Shown: positions 1 to 8,602, counted from the first letter of the stretch. The stretch: 64,000 bases of DNA from Streptomyces deccanensis (GCF_022385335.1 NZ_CP092431.1:4092001-4156000); one strand, 5' to 3'. Notes: a model not told the origin generated them from the sequence alone. A program made the numbers and translations.

Positions 1-357
1 CTTCTCCACCATGGCCATCAGGTCACCGATCTTGGGGATGTCGCCGGGCCTCTGCCGCACCGCACGCCGGCTGTCCTCGTCGAGGCCGACCGCCTCGGCC
101 ACCTCGCCGTCCCGGACGGTCACCCGGAACCTCCCCGCCAGGGCCTGCGAGGTCGACGTGAGGGTGTAGACGTACGAGGCGGGCTCATGCCACATGACGG
201 TGTTCCGTGTCGTGGTGGGCTTGGGCGAGGCCCGGCCCTTCGGTTCGGTGGGTGCCCCGCCGTCGCAGGCGGCGGTCATCCCCACCGTCCCCACGGTCCC
301 CGCGACCAGCGCGGCGGCCAGGAGGACGGAACGAGCACGGGAGCGTAAGTGAGTCAC
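1..357 (-). CDS. Secreted lipoprotein, DUF6174-like (3' part outside window)
   Basis: Translating from GTG at 357 gives an Arg-rich n-region, a hydrophobic stretch and a lipobox TAAC with the lipidated Cys at residue 31, followed by a Pro/Lys/Thr-rich linker. The later part (RVTVRDGEVAEAVGLDE) resembles the small exported DUF6174 proteins of Streptomyces. No other in-frame ATG or GTG lies between the upstream stop at 385-387 and the signal peptide, so this start is well supported. Codon 4 (346-348) is TTA, the rare leucine codon read only by the bldA tRNA in Streptomyces. The gene runs off the left edge of the window. Function unknown; the lipoprotein call is firm and the family call is from recollection. 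Confidence 0.75.
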   Translation of the reverse strand, partial: MTHLRSRARSVLLAAALVAGTVGTVGMTAACDGGAPTEPKGRASPKPTTTRNTVMWHEPASYVYTLTSTSQALAGRFRVTVRDGEVAEAVGLDEDSRRAVRQRPGDIPKIGDLMAMVEK

Positions 358-444
358 GGCGACCCCATTCCTGAGCGACTGTGACTAGGACGCCACCCGT
401 CGGCGGAACGTTCAGCTCCGTAACTGCGGGCCTCCGACTCGCTC

Positions 445-1083
445 CTACAGCGCCCGCAACGCCGCCGCCGTGGCCCGCGTGAGGCTCTCCAGGTACCCCT
501 TGGGCAGCTTCGGCGCGCGGACGACCACCGAGCGCCAGTACAGCGGGCCGGAGATCACGTCCAGGGCCAGGTCCTCGTCCACGCCCGCCCGGACCTCGCC
601 CCGGGCGACCGCCGCCGCGACGATCCCGGTGGCGACGCTCTGCTGCCCCTCCCGCAACGCCTTCTGCATCGCCTCGGCGATCTCGGGGTTGCGGGCGGCC
701 TCGGCCTGGAGGTCGGGGATGATCTGGCCGGCGACCGGGTGGCGCAGCGCGCGGGACGTGACCTCGTAGAGCAGCCGGAGGTCGCCCTCCAGCGAGCCCG
801 TGTCCGGCATCGGCAGGCCCTGTACCGCCACCGCCGAGACCAGGTCCAGCACCAGGTGCAGCTTGGAGCGCCAGCGGCGGTACACCGCCGTCTTGCCGAC
901 GCCCGCGCGGCGCGCGATGCCCTCGATGGACATCCGGGCGTAGCCGACGGCCGCCAGCTCCTCGAAGACCGCCGCCCGGATCGCCTCCGTCACGTCCTCG
1001 CGGAGCACGGCCGCCCCGGCGGGGGCCCGGCGGCGCGGCCGTGGCGGCGGCTGCCCCTCGGAGGGGTCGGCGTTCGTCGTCAT
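445..1083 (-). CDS. TetR/AcrR family transcriptional regulator
   Basis: The 212-residue protein has the N-terminal TetR helix-turn-helix at about residues 30-75, with the typical YARMSIEGIARRAGVGKTAVY signature, followed by an alpha-helical ligand-binding domain. Length is normal for the family. It is divergent from the ABC exporter genes that start at 1279, so it may repress them, itself, or both. The ATG at 1083 has no Shine-Dalgarno sequence, and a candidate -10 lies only 7 nt upstream, which suggests a leaderless mRNA. Ligand and targets cannot be read from the sequence. Confidence 0.9.
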   Translation of the reverse strand: MTTNADPSEGQPPPRPRRRAPAGAAVLREDVTEAIRAAVFEELAAVGYARMSIEGIARRAGVGKTAVYRRWRSKLHLVLDLVSAVAVQGLPMPDTGSLEGDLRLLYEVTSRALRHPVAGQIIPDLQAEAARNPEIAEAMQKALREGQQSVATGIVAAAVARGEVRAGVDEDLALDVISGPLYWRSVVVRAPKLPKGYLESLTRATAAALRAL

Positions 1084-1090
1084 GGCTCAC

Positions 1091-1124
1091 AGCATAGGCC
1101 GTGACGACGAAACGGTTGCGTTCC
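1091..1124 (-). promoter_or_regulatory. Candidate tetR promoter -10 and TetR operator
   Basis: On the minus strand TATGCT (1096-1091) is followed by 7 nt and then the tetR ATG, so transcription would begin at or beside the start codon. Just upstream, GAAACG-GTTG-CGTTCC (1109-1124) is an imperfect inverted repeat (5 of 6 positions) of the size and position of a TetR-type operator. Autoregulation is inferred. Confidence 0.45.
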
Positions 1125-1171
1125 GACGTCGAATCGGCTTACTCTCGCGTTGCGACGATACGGTCCCGTCC

Positions 1172-1203
1172 CGACGTAAGAGCAGGGCAAGGGCGACGTA
1201 AGA
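1172..1203 (+). promoter_or_regulatory. Tandem 10-mer direct repeat upstream of ABC exporter
   Basis: The sequence CGACGTAAGA occurs twice, at 1172-1181 and 1194-1203, start to start 22 bp apart (two helical turns), about 75 bp upstream of the permease GTG. The spacing puts both copies on one face of the helix and suggests a regulator site, but the binding protein is unknown. Confidence 0.35.
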
Positions 1204-1278
1204 AGCCAAGCGACGACAGCGCGGCCGCGTACGCGGGACGCCCCCCCACCAGCGACCTCACTAGCGAAAGCAGCGGAT

Positions 1279-2211
1279 GTGAGCCAGGTCCTCGACACAC
1301 CGCCCCCGACCACGGCGGACACCCCCCGAACCGCCCGCGCCGCCGAGACCCCGGCCCAGCTCGCCGAGCGGTACGGCCTGAGCGTCAGCGGGGCCCGCCC
1401 CTCGCTCGGCGCGTACGTACGGCAGCTGTGGGCCCGGCGACACTTCATCACCGCGTTCGCCACGGCGAAGCTGACCGCGCAGTACAGCCAGGCGAAGCTC
1501 GGCCAGATCTGGCAGATCGCGAACCCCCTGCTGAACGCGGCGGTCTACTACCTGATCTTCGGCCTGCTCATGGGCACCAAGAAGGGCGTGCCGGACTACG
1601 TCCCGTTCCTCGTGACCGGCGTGTTCGTGTGGACCTTCACCCAGAGCTCGATCATGGCGGGCACCCGCGCGATATCCGGCAGCCTCGGCCTGGTGCGGGC
1701 CCTGCACTTCCCCCGGGCCTCGCTCCCCCTGTCGTACTGCCTCCAGCAGCTCCAGCAACTGCTGTTCTCCATGGCCGCGCTGGTCGTGATCCTGCTGGCC
1801 TTCGGGGTTCCGGTGGCCATGTCCTGGCTGCTGATCGTGCCCGCGCTGACGCTGCAGTTCGTGTTCAACGCCGGTGTCGCGATGGTGATGGCGCGGATCG
1901 GCGCCAAGACCCCCGACATCTCGCAGCTGATGCCGTTCGTGCTGCGCACCTGGATGTACGCCTCGGGCGTGATGTTCAGCATCGACCACATGCTCGCCAA
2001 CCGGAACATCCCGGCGTTCGTGCATCTGCTGCTGGAGTGCAACCCCGCCGCCGTCTACATCGACCTCATGCGGTTCGCGCTGATCGACAGCTTCCACGGA
2101 AGCCAACTGCCGCCGCACGTCTGGGCGATCGCGGCGGGCTGGGCGCTCCTCGCGGGCGTCGGCGGGTTCATCTACTTCTGGAAGGCTGAGGAGACGTACG
2201 GCCGTGGCTGA
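1279..2211 (+). CDS. ABC-2 type polysaccharide/teichoic acid export permease (TagG-like)
   Basis: The 310-residue protein has a cytosolic N-terminus and about six membrane segments, in the arrangement of the ABC-2 permeases that export cell-surface polymers (TagG, Wzm). The conserved motif KLTAQYSQAKLGQIWQIANP before the first membrane helix is typical of this family. Its stop overlaps the start of the ATPase gene by 8 bp, so the two are translationally coupled and form one exporter. Neighbouring glycosyltransferase and TagF-type genes on the opposite strand support export of a teichoic-acid-like wall polymer. Start: GTG at 1279. The exact substrate is inferred. Confidence 0.88.
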   Translation: MSQVLDTPPPTTADTPRTARAAETPAQLAERYGLSVSGARPSLGAYVRQLWARRHFITAFATAKLTAQYSQAKLGQIWQIANPLLNAAVYYLIFGLLMGTKKGVPDYVPFLVTGVFVWTFTQSSIMAGTRAISGSLGLVRALHFPRASLPLSYCLQQLQQLLFSMAALVVILLAFGVPVAMSWLLIVPALTLQFVFNAGVAMVMARIGAKTPDISQLMPFVLRTWMYASGVMFSIDHMLANRNIPAFVHLLLECNPAAVYIDLMRFALIDSFHGSQLPPHVWAIAAGWALLAGVGGFIYFWKAEETYGRG

Positions 2212-3049
2212 CACCGTCATCAACCCCACCGTTCCCGGCACCCGGCACGCAGCAGCCGACCAGGCCGCCGTCCCCGAGCCCGTGCCGACCGTCGTCGTCG
2301 ACGGCGTCGACATCGTCTACCGCGTCAACGGCACGGGGGCCGGGCGCGGCACCGCCACCGCCGCGCTCAACCGCATCCTGCGGCGCAAGAAGGCCGAGAA
2401 GGCGGCCGGCGTGCGCAAGGTGCACGCCGTGCGGAACGTGTCCTTCACCGCGTACCGGGGCGAGGCCATCGGGCTCATCGGCACGAACGGCTCCGGCAAG
2501 TCGACCCTGCTCAAGGCCGTCGCCGGGCTCCTCCCCGTGGAGAACGGGCGCATCTACACCGACGGCCAGCCGTCGCTGCTCGGCGTCAACGCGGCCCTGA
2601 TGAACGACCTCACGGGCGAGCGGAACGTCCACCTCGGCGGGCTCGCCATGGGCATGTCCCGGGAGCAGGTCAAGGAGCGGTACGAGGAGATCGTCGACTT
2701 CTCGGGCATCAACGAGAAGGGGGACTTCATCACGCTCCCCATGCGCACGTACTCCTCCGGCATGGCGGCCCGGCTGCGGTTCTCCATCGCCGCCGCCAAG
2801 GACCACGACGTGCTGCTGATCGACGAGGCGCTGGCGACCGGGGACCGCTCCTTCCAGAAGCGGTCCGAGGCGCGGATCCGTGAGCTGCGCAAGCACGCGG
2901 GCACGGTGTTCCTCGTCAGCCACAACAACAAGTCGATCCGGGACACGTGCGATCGGGTGCTGTGGCTGGAACGCGGGGAGCTCCGCCTTGACGGGCCGAC
3001 GGACGAGGTGTTGAAGGAGTACGAGAAGTTCACCGGCGGGAAGAAGTAG
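2204..3049 (+). CDS. ABC transporter ATP-binding protein for polysaccharide export (TagH-like)
   Basis: A 281-residue nucleotide-binding subunit with Walker A GTNGSGKST near residue 90, signature YSSGMAARL near 185 and Walker B VLLIDEALATGD near 205, followed by the switch His (FLVSHN). The ALATGD sequence after Walker B is characteristic of exporters of O-antigen and teichoic acid (Wzt/TagH). It lacks the long C-terminal carbohydrate-binding domain of some Wzt proteins, so it is the short form. The GTG at 2204 overlaps the permease stop, indicating coupled translation. It powers export through the 1279-2211 permease. Confidence 0.9.
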   Translation: MADTVINPTVPGTRHAAADQAAVPEPVPTVVVDGVDIVYRVNGTGAGRGTATAALNRILRRKKAEKAAGVRKVHAVRNVSFTAYRGEAIGLIGTNGSGKSTLLKAVAGLLPVENGRIYTDGQPSLLGVNAALMNDLTGERNVHLGGLAMGMSREQVKERYEEIVDFSGINEKGDFITLPMRTYSSGMAARLRFSIAAAKDHDVLLIDEALATGDRSFQKRSEARIRELRKHAGTVFLVSHNNKSIRDTCDRVLWLERGELRLDGPTDEVLKEYEKFTGGKK

Positions 3050-3090
3050 GTCGCGCCTGAGAGCTCGGCGGGGCCTGTGGGGTGGCGGGT

Positions 3091-3135
3091 GCGCGATCGT
3101 CGTGGTTGATCGCGCAGTTCCCCGCGCCCCTTCGA
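3091..3135. terminator. Hairpin between convergent ABC and GT4 genes, fused to a dispersed-repeat fragment
   Basis: GCGCGATC (3091-3098) pairs with GATCGCGC (3108-3115) around a 9-nt loop in the 89-bp gap between two convergent genes, so it can terminate both. The right part (TCGCGCAGTTCCCCGCGCCCC, to about 3131) is a short piece of the dispersed repeat also found at 8413-8602, 53870-54008 and 58606-58815. Confidence 0.55.
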
Positions 3136-3138
3136 TGC

Positions 3139-4257
3139 TCACCTCTCCAGAAAAGTGAACAGGGCCTCCCATCGGTCCACGATCTCCTCCGTGCCGTAGC
3201 GGCGGATGTTCTGTCTCGCCTTGTCGCCCATGCGGTCCCGCAGGGTCTTGTCGGTCATCAACTGGTCCAGTTTGCGGGCCAGTTCACCCGTGTTGCCGGG
3301 GCGGACCAGGAGGCCGTCCTCGCCGTCGCGCACGATCTCGTGGACGCCGGGCGCGCAGTCGAAGGCGACACAGGGGACGCCCATCGCCATGGCCTCCATC
3401 AGGGCGAGCGGGAAACCCTCGCCCCGGGAGGACAGCGCGAACACCGAGCCGCCGCGCAGAGCGCCCTGCACGTCGTGCGTACGGCCCATCCAGGACACCG
3501 AGTCGTCGAGCCCGAGGGCCGTGCACTGCTTCCTGAGCAGTTCCTCGTCCTCGCCGGAGCCGTAGACCAGCAGCGTCCAGTCGGGGTGCCGGGGCGCCAC
3601 CTCGGCCCAGGTGTCGAGGAGCATGTCGACGCCCTTCTCGTCGCTGAGCCGGCCGATGCTGACGACGGCCTTCGCGGTGCGCGGGGACGGCTCGTCCGGC
3701 AGCCAGGGCACGGCGTTGGGCAGGTACGAGGCGTTGTTGAGGCCCTGCCCGATCCACAGGTCGGCGTCCTCGCGGGTGAGGACGAGCATGCGGTCGACGT
3801 CGCGGTAGTGCGTGAGCACCCGCCGGAAGCGCGAGGAGCGGCGCGAGGTCTCGAAGGACTCGTGGCTCATCCCGATGACGGTCAGACCAGTGGTGTCGGC
3901 GAGCCTCACCCACTCCATCGCCCACACCTGGGTCACGATGACGACCCCGCCGGGGCGCGCGGCCCGGAACAGGCCGGTCAGCACGGCCGCCCGCTCCCGC
4001 ATGCTCGCGTCCCGCGCTCGGCCGGGCGGAGGCGGCTGGCCGTCGTACAACCGCGTGGTGGGGTACGGGAGTTCACCGAGCGGGTGCGGGTCCTCGGGGG
4101 TGGTGATCCCGATGACGTGGACGCGGTGGCCCCGCTCGGTCAGGAGACGGGCCAGGTGGTGGGTCCAACTGGTCACCCCGCCCGTCTCGTCGACACTGTT
4201 GGACACCAGGAAGACGTCCCGCGCCCCGGTGCCCCCTGCCTCGCCCCGCCCGGTCAC
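3139..4257 (-). CDS. Glycosyltransferase family 4
   Basis: This is a GT-B fold retaining glycosyltransferase of about 372 residues. The C-terminal half carries the nucleotide-sugar site: SIGRLSDEKGVD, then the EGFPLALMEAMAMGVP motif of GT4 enzymes with both conserved glutamates. I chose GTG at 4257 because GGAGG lies 5 nt upstream and its GTGA overlaps the stop of the GT2/TagF gene, a classic coupled start; a GTG 12 bp further upstream is possible. It probably adds a sugar to the glycopolymer made by the neighbouring polymerase. Donor and acceptor cannot be read from the sequence. Confidence 0.88.
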   Translation of the reverse strand: MTGRGEAGGTGARDVFLVSNSVDETGGVTSWTHHLARLLTERGHRVHVIGITTPEDPHPLGELPYPTTRLYDGQPPPPGRARDASMRERAAVLTGLFRAARPGGVVIVTQVWAMEWVRLADTTGLTVIGMSHESFETSRRSSRFRRVLTHYRDVDRMLVLTREDADLWIGQGLNNASYLPNAVPWLPDEPSPRTAKAVVSIGRLSDEKGVDMLLDTWAEVAPRHPDWTLLVYGSGEDEELLRKQCTALGLDDSVSWMGRTHDVQGALRGGSVFALSSRGEGFPLALMEAMAMGVPCVAFDCAPGVHEIVRDGEDGLLVRPGNTGELARKLDQLMTDKTLRDRMGDKARQNIRRYGTEEIVDRWEALFTFLER

Positions 4258-7211
4258 GTGCGCCTCCACTCGGAGAAGAACTGGTCGACGACGTCACGGG
4301 CCGCCGTCCCCTGGTCGTACTCGCCGAAACCGGCCGTGAACCGCTCCCGCGCGGCGGCGTACTTGAGCGTCTGCTCCTCCAGCGAGGAGTCGCGCAGCAC
4401 GGCGTGCAGCTCGTCCTCGGTGCGCACGATCGGGCCCGGCGCGCGTTCGAGGAGGTCGAAGTAGGTGCCCCGGCCCTCGTGGACGTACTCCTCGTAGTCG
4501 TACGTGAAGAAGAACATCGGGCGGTCGAGGAGCGCGTAGTCGAACATCACCGACGAGTAGTCCGTGATCAGCGCGTCCGCGAGGGCGAGGACGGGCGTCA
4601 CGTCGTGGTGGTCGGACACGTCGACGACCCGGCCCCGCACCGACGGCGGGAGCACCACGTGGTTGAGGTAGTGGGCGCGCACGAGCAGCACGTACTCGTC
4701 GCCGAAGGTCTCGGCGAAGCGCTCCACGTCGAAGGGGAGGGCGAAGCGGCGCTGGCCCTGGTGGCGGAAGGTGGGGGCGTAGAGCAGGATCTTCTTGTCC
4801 GGCGGGATCGCCGCGATCTCCGGGATGCCCAACTCGGCGGCGAGACGCGCGCGCTGGGCCGTCCGGTCCGTCCGGTCCGTCTCCCGGGCTCGCGCGAGGG
4901 CGTCGTTACGCGGGTAGCCCACCCTCAGCAGCACCTTCTCCCGCAGCCGGAAGGCCTTCGCGAGGGTGCGCACGTCGTGCTCCGAGCGGATCAGGAAGTG
5001 GTCGAAGCGGTCGAGGGTGCGCTGCTGTTCGGCCTGCTCGGCGCGGGTCTTGAGCTTCCAGCCGGGCTCGTCGAAGCCCATGCGCTTGAGCGCGGAGCCG
5101 TGCCAGGTCTGGAGGTAGGTCGTGCCGGGGCGCTTGGTCAGCTTCAGCGGGAAGCTCTGGTTGTCGATCCAGAACTCGGCGCGGGCGAGCGCCCGCAGAT
5201 ACGGCAGCGACCAGCGCCGGACGAGGGTGGCGTCGGCCGGGAACCCCTCGGGGCGGCCCGCGTACGACCACACCGCCTCGAAGTCGAGACCCTGGCGGCG
5301 CATCTCCTCGTAGATCGCCCGGGGGCTGTCGCTGTACTGCCGGCCGAGGTGGCTCTCGAACACCACCAGCCGCCGCTGCCTCGGCATACGCAGGAAGACC
5401 TCGTGGTAAAGGCGGATTTTGGCGTTTCCCGAGGTGGCCTTCTTGCGCAGCGCCTTCGCCTTGCGGTAGCCCGACTTGGCGAGTTTGCCCGGTGCGCCCC
5501 GAAGCCCTCTAGCGACCAGGACGTTGGCCTTCTTGTCGGGGACCAGCCGGAACGCGAGGTGGCCTCGGACGGAGATCTGCGGCTCGACCCGGTCGGCGAC
5601 CAGCCGCGTGAGCCGCGGCCGGACCGGCAGCGCGCCGCCGCCCGTCAGCCCCGGTTCGGCGGCCGTCAGCCGGCTCGTCGTGCGCTCGCCGTCGACGTCG
5701 AGGTGGAGGCGTACGTCCCACACGGCGTCCACGATGCCCAGCGGCCGGAGCGTCCGGGAGATGTCGACGGCGGCCCGCCAGGTGAGGTACGGACCCTCGT
5801 GCCGGACATCGGCGACCGGCACCCGGAAGGTCTGGAACCGCACGCCGGGGCGGCGGGCGTAGAACTCCAGCGCGGCGGAGAGCCGGGCGTCGGCCGGGAT
5901 CACCCCGAGGGGGTTGGTGACGCGCCCGGCGAGCCGGATACGGCCGCCGCTGCCCGCCCCCGTGCCGTCCGGGTGCTGCTCGTACTCCGTCAGCTCGTTG
6001 CGCAGGAACAGCTTCCCGACCGGTCGGGCGTGGTAGCCGAGTTCGGTGACGTCCAGGATCCGGCGCGCGAACTCGCCCTCCTCCCCCGGCGCGTCCAGGT
6101 GTTCGGCGCACCAGTAGATCCGCCCGTCGCGCTCGACGAGGGGCGCGGAGACCTTGTCGCGGTTGGTGAGCGTGTCCACGGCCGGCAGCAGGTTGTCCCA
6201 GTCGCCCCTCCGCAGCAGATACGCGCAGACGGCGTGGATGGGTTCGACCTCGTCGTACGCGGCCGGGTCGATCGACGCCAGATAGGCGCGGGCCAGCTCG
6301 GCGAACTCGCGGCGGTAGGCCGCGTCCCGGAAGGGCAGGTCACGCAGGTGCAGCACCAGGTCGTGCTTGAGGAACTTGACGTCCTTGTAAAACTTCAGCT
6401 CCGCCAAGCCCTGACCGGCCAGGAGCCGGTCCACCCGGCGGTGGATCTCCATCCGGTGCGCGAAGTTGGCGATCTCGGCCCGCCGGTTGCTGATCGACTT
6501 GGCCTCCGCCCTCTCGACCACGTTCCAGTCGTAGACCCGGTTGGGGATCAGGGCGATCCGGCGGGCGGCGGCGTACGCCTGGGCGGAGAAGAAGAGGTCC
6601 TCGTAGTGGATGCCGACCGGGAACAGCAGCCCGCCCTCGACGAGGAAGTCCCGGCGGTAGCACTTGTTGGTGGACAGGGTGTCGTAGACCAACAGGTCGG
6701 GCAGCTCGGAGACGGAGTCGAGGGTACGGGTGCGGGCGTACAGCCACGGGTACCACGGGACCTCCTTCCGGTTGCGGGTGTCCACGTGGACACGGACGCA
6801 GAGACCGGAGACGAGGTCGGCGCCGGTGCTCTCGGCGGCTTCCAGGAAGTTCCGGCAGGCGTTGCGCTCCAGGACGTCGTCGCTGTCGAGGAAGACGACG
6901 TACTCGCCCCGGGTCTCCCGGATGCCCGCGTTGCGGGGCGCGCCGCAGCCGCCGCTGTTCTGGGGCAGCCGGTACGCGCGCACCCGGTCGGGATGCTCGG
7001 CGGCGAGCCGGGCGGCCACCTCGTAGGAGCCGTCCGTGCTGTGGTCGTCGACGATCACGACCTCCACGCTCCGCAGCGTCTGCTCCAGCACCGAGCGGAC
7101 GGCCGTGGGCAGCCTGGCCTCGTCGTTGTAGACGATCACGACGACGGATACGGCGGGTCGCTGGTCCACGTCCGCGTTCACCCCATCAGTACGGTTCGTT
7201 CCGTTCATCAC
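4254..7211 (-). CDS. Bifunctional GT2 glycosyltransferase / TagF-like glycerophosphotransferase
   Basis: A 985-residue fusion. Residues about 20-250 are a GT-A family 2 transferase (VSVVVIVYNDEARLP, with a catalytic LDSDD near 108). The middle resembles the linker found in streptomycete polymerases. Residues about 640-980 match the CDP-glycerol:glycerophosphate transferase family, with TWHGSALKRMG near 702 containing the catalytic His and ITDYSSVMFDYALLDRP near 883. Such enzymes polymerise poly(ol-phosphate) wall polymers and sit peripherally on the membrane. It is cotranscribed with the GT4 gene (4-bp overlap). Start is GTG at 7211 after GAGGG; ATG at 7208 is an alternative. The fusion suggests alternating sugar and polyol-phosphate addition, which is inferred. 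Confidence 0.87.
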   Translation of the reverse strand: MMNGTNRTDGVNADVDQRPAVSVVVIVYNDEARLPTAVRSVLEQTLRSVEVVIVDDHSTDGSYEVAARLAAEHPDRVRAYRLPQNSGGCGAPRNAGIRETRGEYVVFLDSDDVLERNACRNFLEAAESTGADLVSGLCVRVHVDTRNRKEVPWYPWLYARTRTLDSVSELPDLLVYDTLSTNKCYRRDFLVEGGLLFPVGIHYEDLFFSAQAYAAARRIALIPNRVYDWNVVERAEAKSISNRRAEIANFAHRMEIHRRVDRLLAGQGLAELKFYKDVKFLKHDLVLHLRDLPFRDAAYRREFAELARAYLASIDPAAYDEVEPIHAVCAYLLRRGDWDNLLPAVDTLTNRDKVSAPLVERDGRIYWCAEHLDAPGEEGEFARRILDVTELGYHARPVGKLFLRNELTEYEQHPDGTGAGSGGRIRLAGRVTNPLGVIPADARLSAALEFYARRPGVRFQTFRVPVADVRHEGPYLTWRAAVDISRTLRPLGIVDAVWDVRLHLDVDGERTTSRLTAAEPGLTGGGALPVRPRLTRLVADRVEPQISVRGHLAFRLVPDKKANVLVARGLRGAPGKLAKSGYRKAKALRKKATSGNAKIRLYHEVFLRMPRQRRLVVFESHLGRQYSDSPRAIYEEMRRQGLDFEAVWSYAGRPEGFPADATLVRRWSLPYLRALARAEFWIDNQSFPLKLTKRPGTTYLQTWHGSALKRMGFDEPGWKLKTRAEQAEQQRTLDRFDHFLIRSEHDVRTLAKAFRLREKVLLRVGYPRNDALARARETDRTDRTAQRARLAAELGIPEIAAIPPDKKILLYAPTFRHQGQRRFALPFDVERFAETFGDEYVLLVRAHYLNHVVLPPSVRGRVVDVSDHHDVTPVLALADALITDYSSVMFDYALLDRPMFFFTYDYEEYVHEGRGTYFDLLERAPGPIVRTEDELHAVLRDSSLEEQTLKYAAARERFTAGFGEYDQGTAARDVVDQFFSEWRRT

Positions 7212-7353
7212 TGTTTCTACCCTCTATAGACCGTGGTGCGGTTGAGGGCCACTTGGGTAGATGCCCCCGGCGGTGCGCGGGTTGCCTCACCCGCTTCCGG
7301 CGGCCCGGTACCGCGATACGCTCCGGGGACGTGCTGAGCGGAGGGGGCGGTCG

Positions 7354-8397
7354 ATGCGTGGGGTGGTACCTGAGCCGCTGCGGACGGAGGATCCGCGGGA
7401 GATCGCCGGGTACCCGCTGTACGCCCGGATCGGTGAGGGCGGCATGGGCACCGTCTATCTCTCCCGCAGCCGGGGCGGCCAGCCGGTCGCGCTGAAACTG
7501 GTCCGCCCGGAGTACGCCGGCAGCCCCGCCTTCCGTGAGCGGTTCGCCCGCGAGGTGGCCGCCGGGCGCCGCGTCTCCGGCTACCACCTGGTGCCGATCG
7601 TCGACCACGACGCCGGTGCGGAGCGCCCCTGGCTGGCCACGCACTACGTCCCGGGCGTCCCCCTCGACCAGGCGCTGGAGACCCACGGCCCGCTGCCCAT
7701 GGCCACGGTCCTGCAACTGCTGGCCTGCGCCGCGTACGCGCTGGACGCCGTGCACACCGCCGGGGTGATCCACCGCGACGTCAAGCCCGCCAACCTGCTG
7801 CTGGCCGCCGACGGGCCCTGGCTGCTCGACTTCGGCATCGCGCGGGCGGCGGGCGCGGCGACCCTGACCACCGCCGGACGCCTGATCGGCACCCCTCGCT
7901 ACATGTCCCCCGAGCACGCCCTCGGCCGCCGGGTCACCTCCGCGTCCGACGTGTTCGCGCTGGGCCTGATCGCCGCGGTCGCCGCGACGGGCAGCCATCC
8001 GTACGGGCGCGGCAACCCGCTGGCCATCGCGACCCGTATCGCCGCCACGGACGTCGCGCCGCCGGCGCTGGACGGCATCGACCGCCCTCTCGTGGACGTC
8101 ATCCGCCGCTGCCTGACCGCCGACCCGGCGTCCCGCCCGTCGGCTGCCGCCGTCGCCGAACACTGCGCGGGGGCGGCCCGCCGGGACGTCCGCGACTTCA
8201 CGGGCTGGCTGCCGGCGCCGGTCGCCACGTCGGTGACCATCATCGAGACGGCCTTCCGCACGCTGTCCCTGACAGAGGCGCCGACGACCCCGACCCCCCA
8301 CATCTCGGAGGCCCCGACAGCCCGCCGCCTCCCGCCTACGGCACCGATCACTGTGCGGGACGAGGAATGGCGCCGCCGGGTCCGCCGGGAGCCGTGA
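7354..8397 (+). CDS. Serine/threonine protein kinase, soluble, Hanks type
   Basis: From the ATG at 7354 (GGAGGGGG upstream) the protein has 347 residues. The kinase domain spans about 20-285: P-loop GEGGMGTVYLS, Lys48 in VALK, catalytic HRDVKPAN with Asp142, DFG at 159-161 and GTPRYMSPEHALG in the activation segment. After the domain comes the tag DFTGWLPAP, shared with the next gene. There is no membrane segment or sensor domain, so it is probably cytosolic. It is a close paralogue of the 8697-10697 kinase, and the pair looks like a tandem duplication. Substrates unknown. Confidence 0.92.
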   Translation: MRGVVPEPLRTEDPREIAGYPLYARIGEGGMGTVYLSRSRGGQPVALKLVRPEYAGSPAFRERFAREVAAGRRVSGYHLVPIVDHDAGAERPWLATHYVPGVPLDQALETHGPLPMATVLQLLACAAYALDAVHTAGVIHRDVKPANLLLAADGPWLLDFGIARAAGAATLTTAGRLIGTPRYMSPEHALGRRVTSASDVFALGLIAAVAATGSHPYGRGNPLAIATRIAATDVAPPALDGIDRPLVDVIRRCLTADPASRPSAAAVAEHCAGAARRDVRDFTGWLPAPVATSVTIIETAFRTLSLTEAPTTPTPHISEAPTARRLPPTAPITVRDEEWRRRVRREP

Positions 8398-8412
8398 GTC
8401 GAGGGCCGGGTG

Positions 8413-8602
8413 GGGTGCGTTGTCGGGTGCGGGTGCGTGGGGGCTGGTCGCGCAGTTCCCCGCGCGCCTGAAAAGCAGGGGCTGCGCCCTGTGCTTTTCA
8501 GGCCCGCAGGGCCGTGGTCTTTCAGGCCCGCAGGGCCTGGTCTTTCAGGGGCGCGGGGAACTGCGCGAGAAGCCCCACGCACCCGCAGTCGCCAACGCAC
8601 CC
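8413..8602. repeat. Long inverted repeat of the dispersed GCGCAGTTCCCCGCG family
   Basis: Left arm about 8413-8475 and right arm about 8543-8602 are near-perfect reverse complements over some 60 bp. The core is GGGGCTGGTCGCGCAGTTCC with flanking GGGTGCGTTG blocks, and smaller hairpins lie between the arms. It fills most of the 299-bp gap between the two kinase genes and no ORF there has a ribosome site. The same sequence recurs at 53870-54008 and 58606-58815. It may act as a terminator or be a MITE-like element. Confidence 0.8.

Noticed and set aside
4404..7229. A 941-codon plus-strand ORF opposite the TagF-like gene
   Set aside because: Antisense shadow; no domain, whereas the minus strand has the GT2 and TagF motifs.
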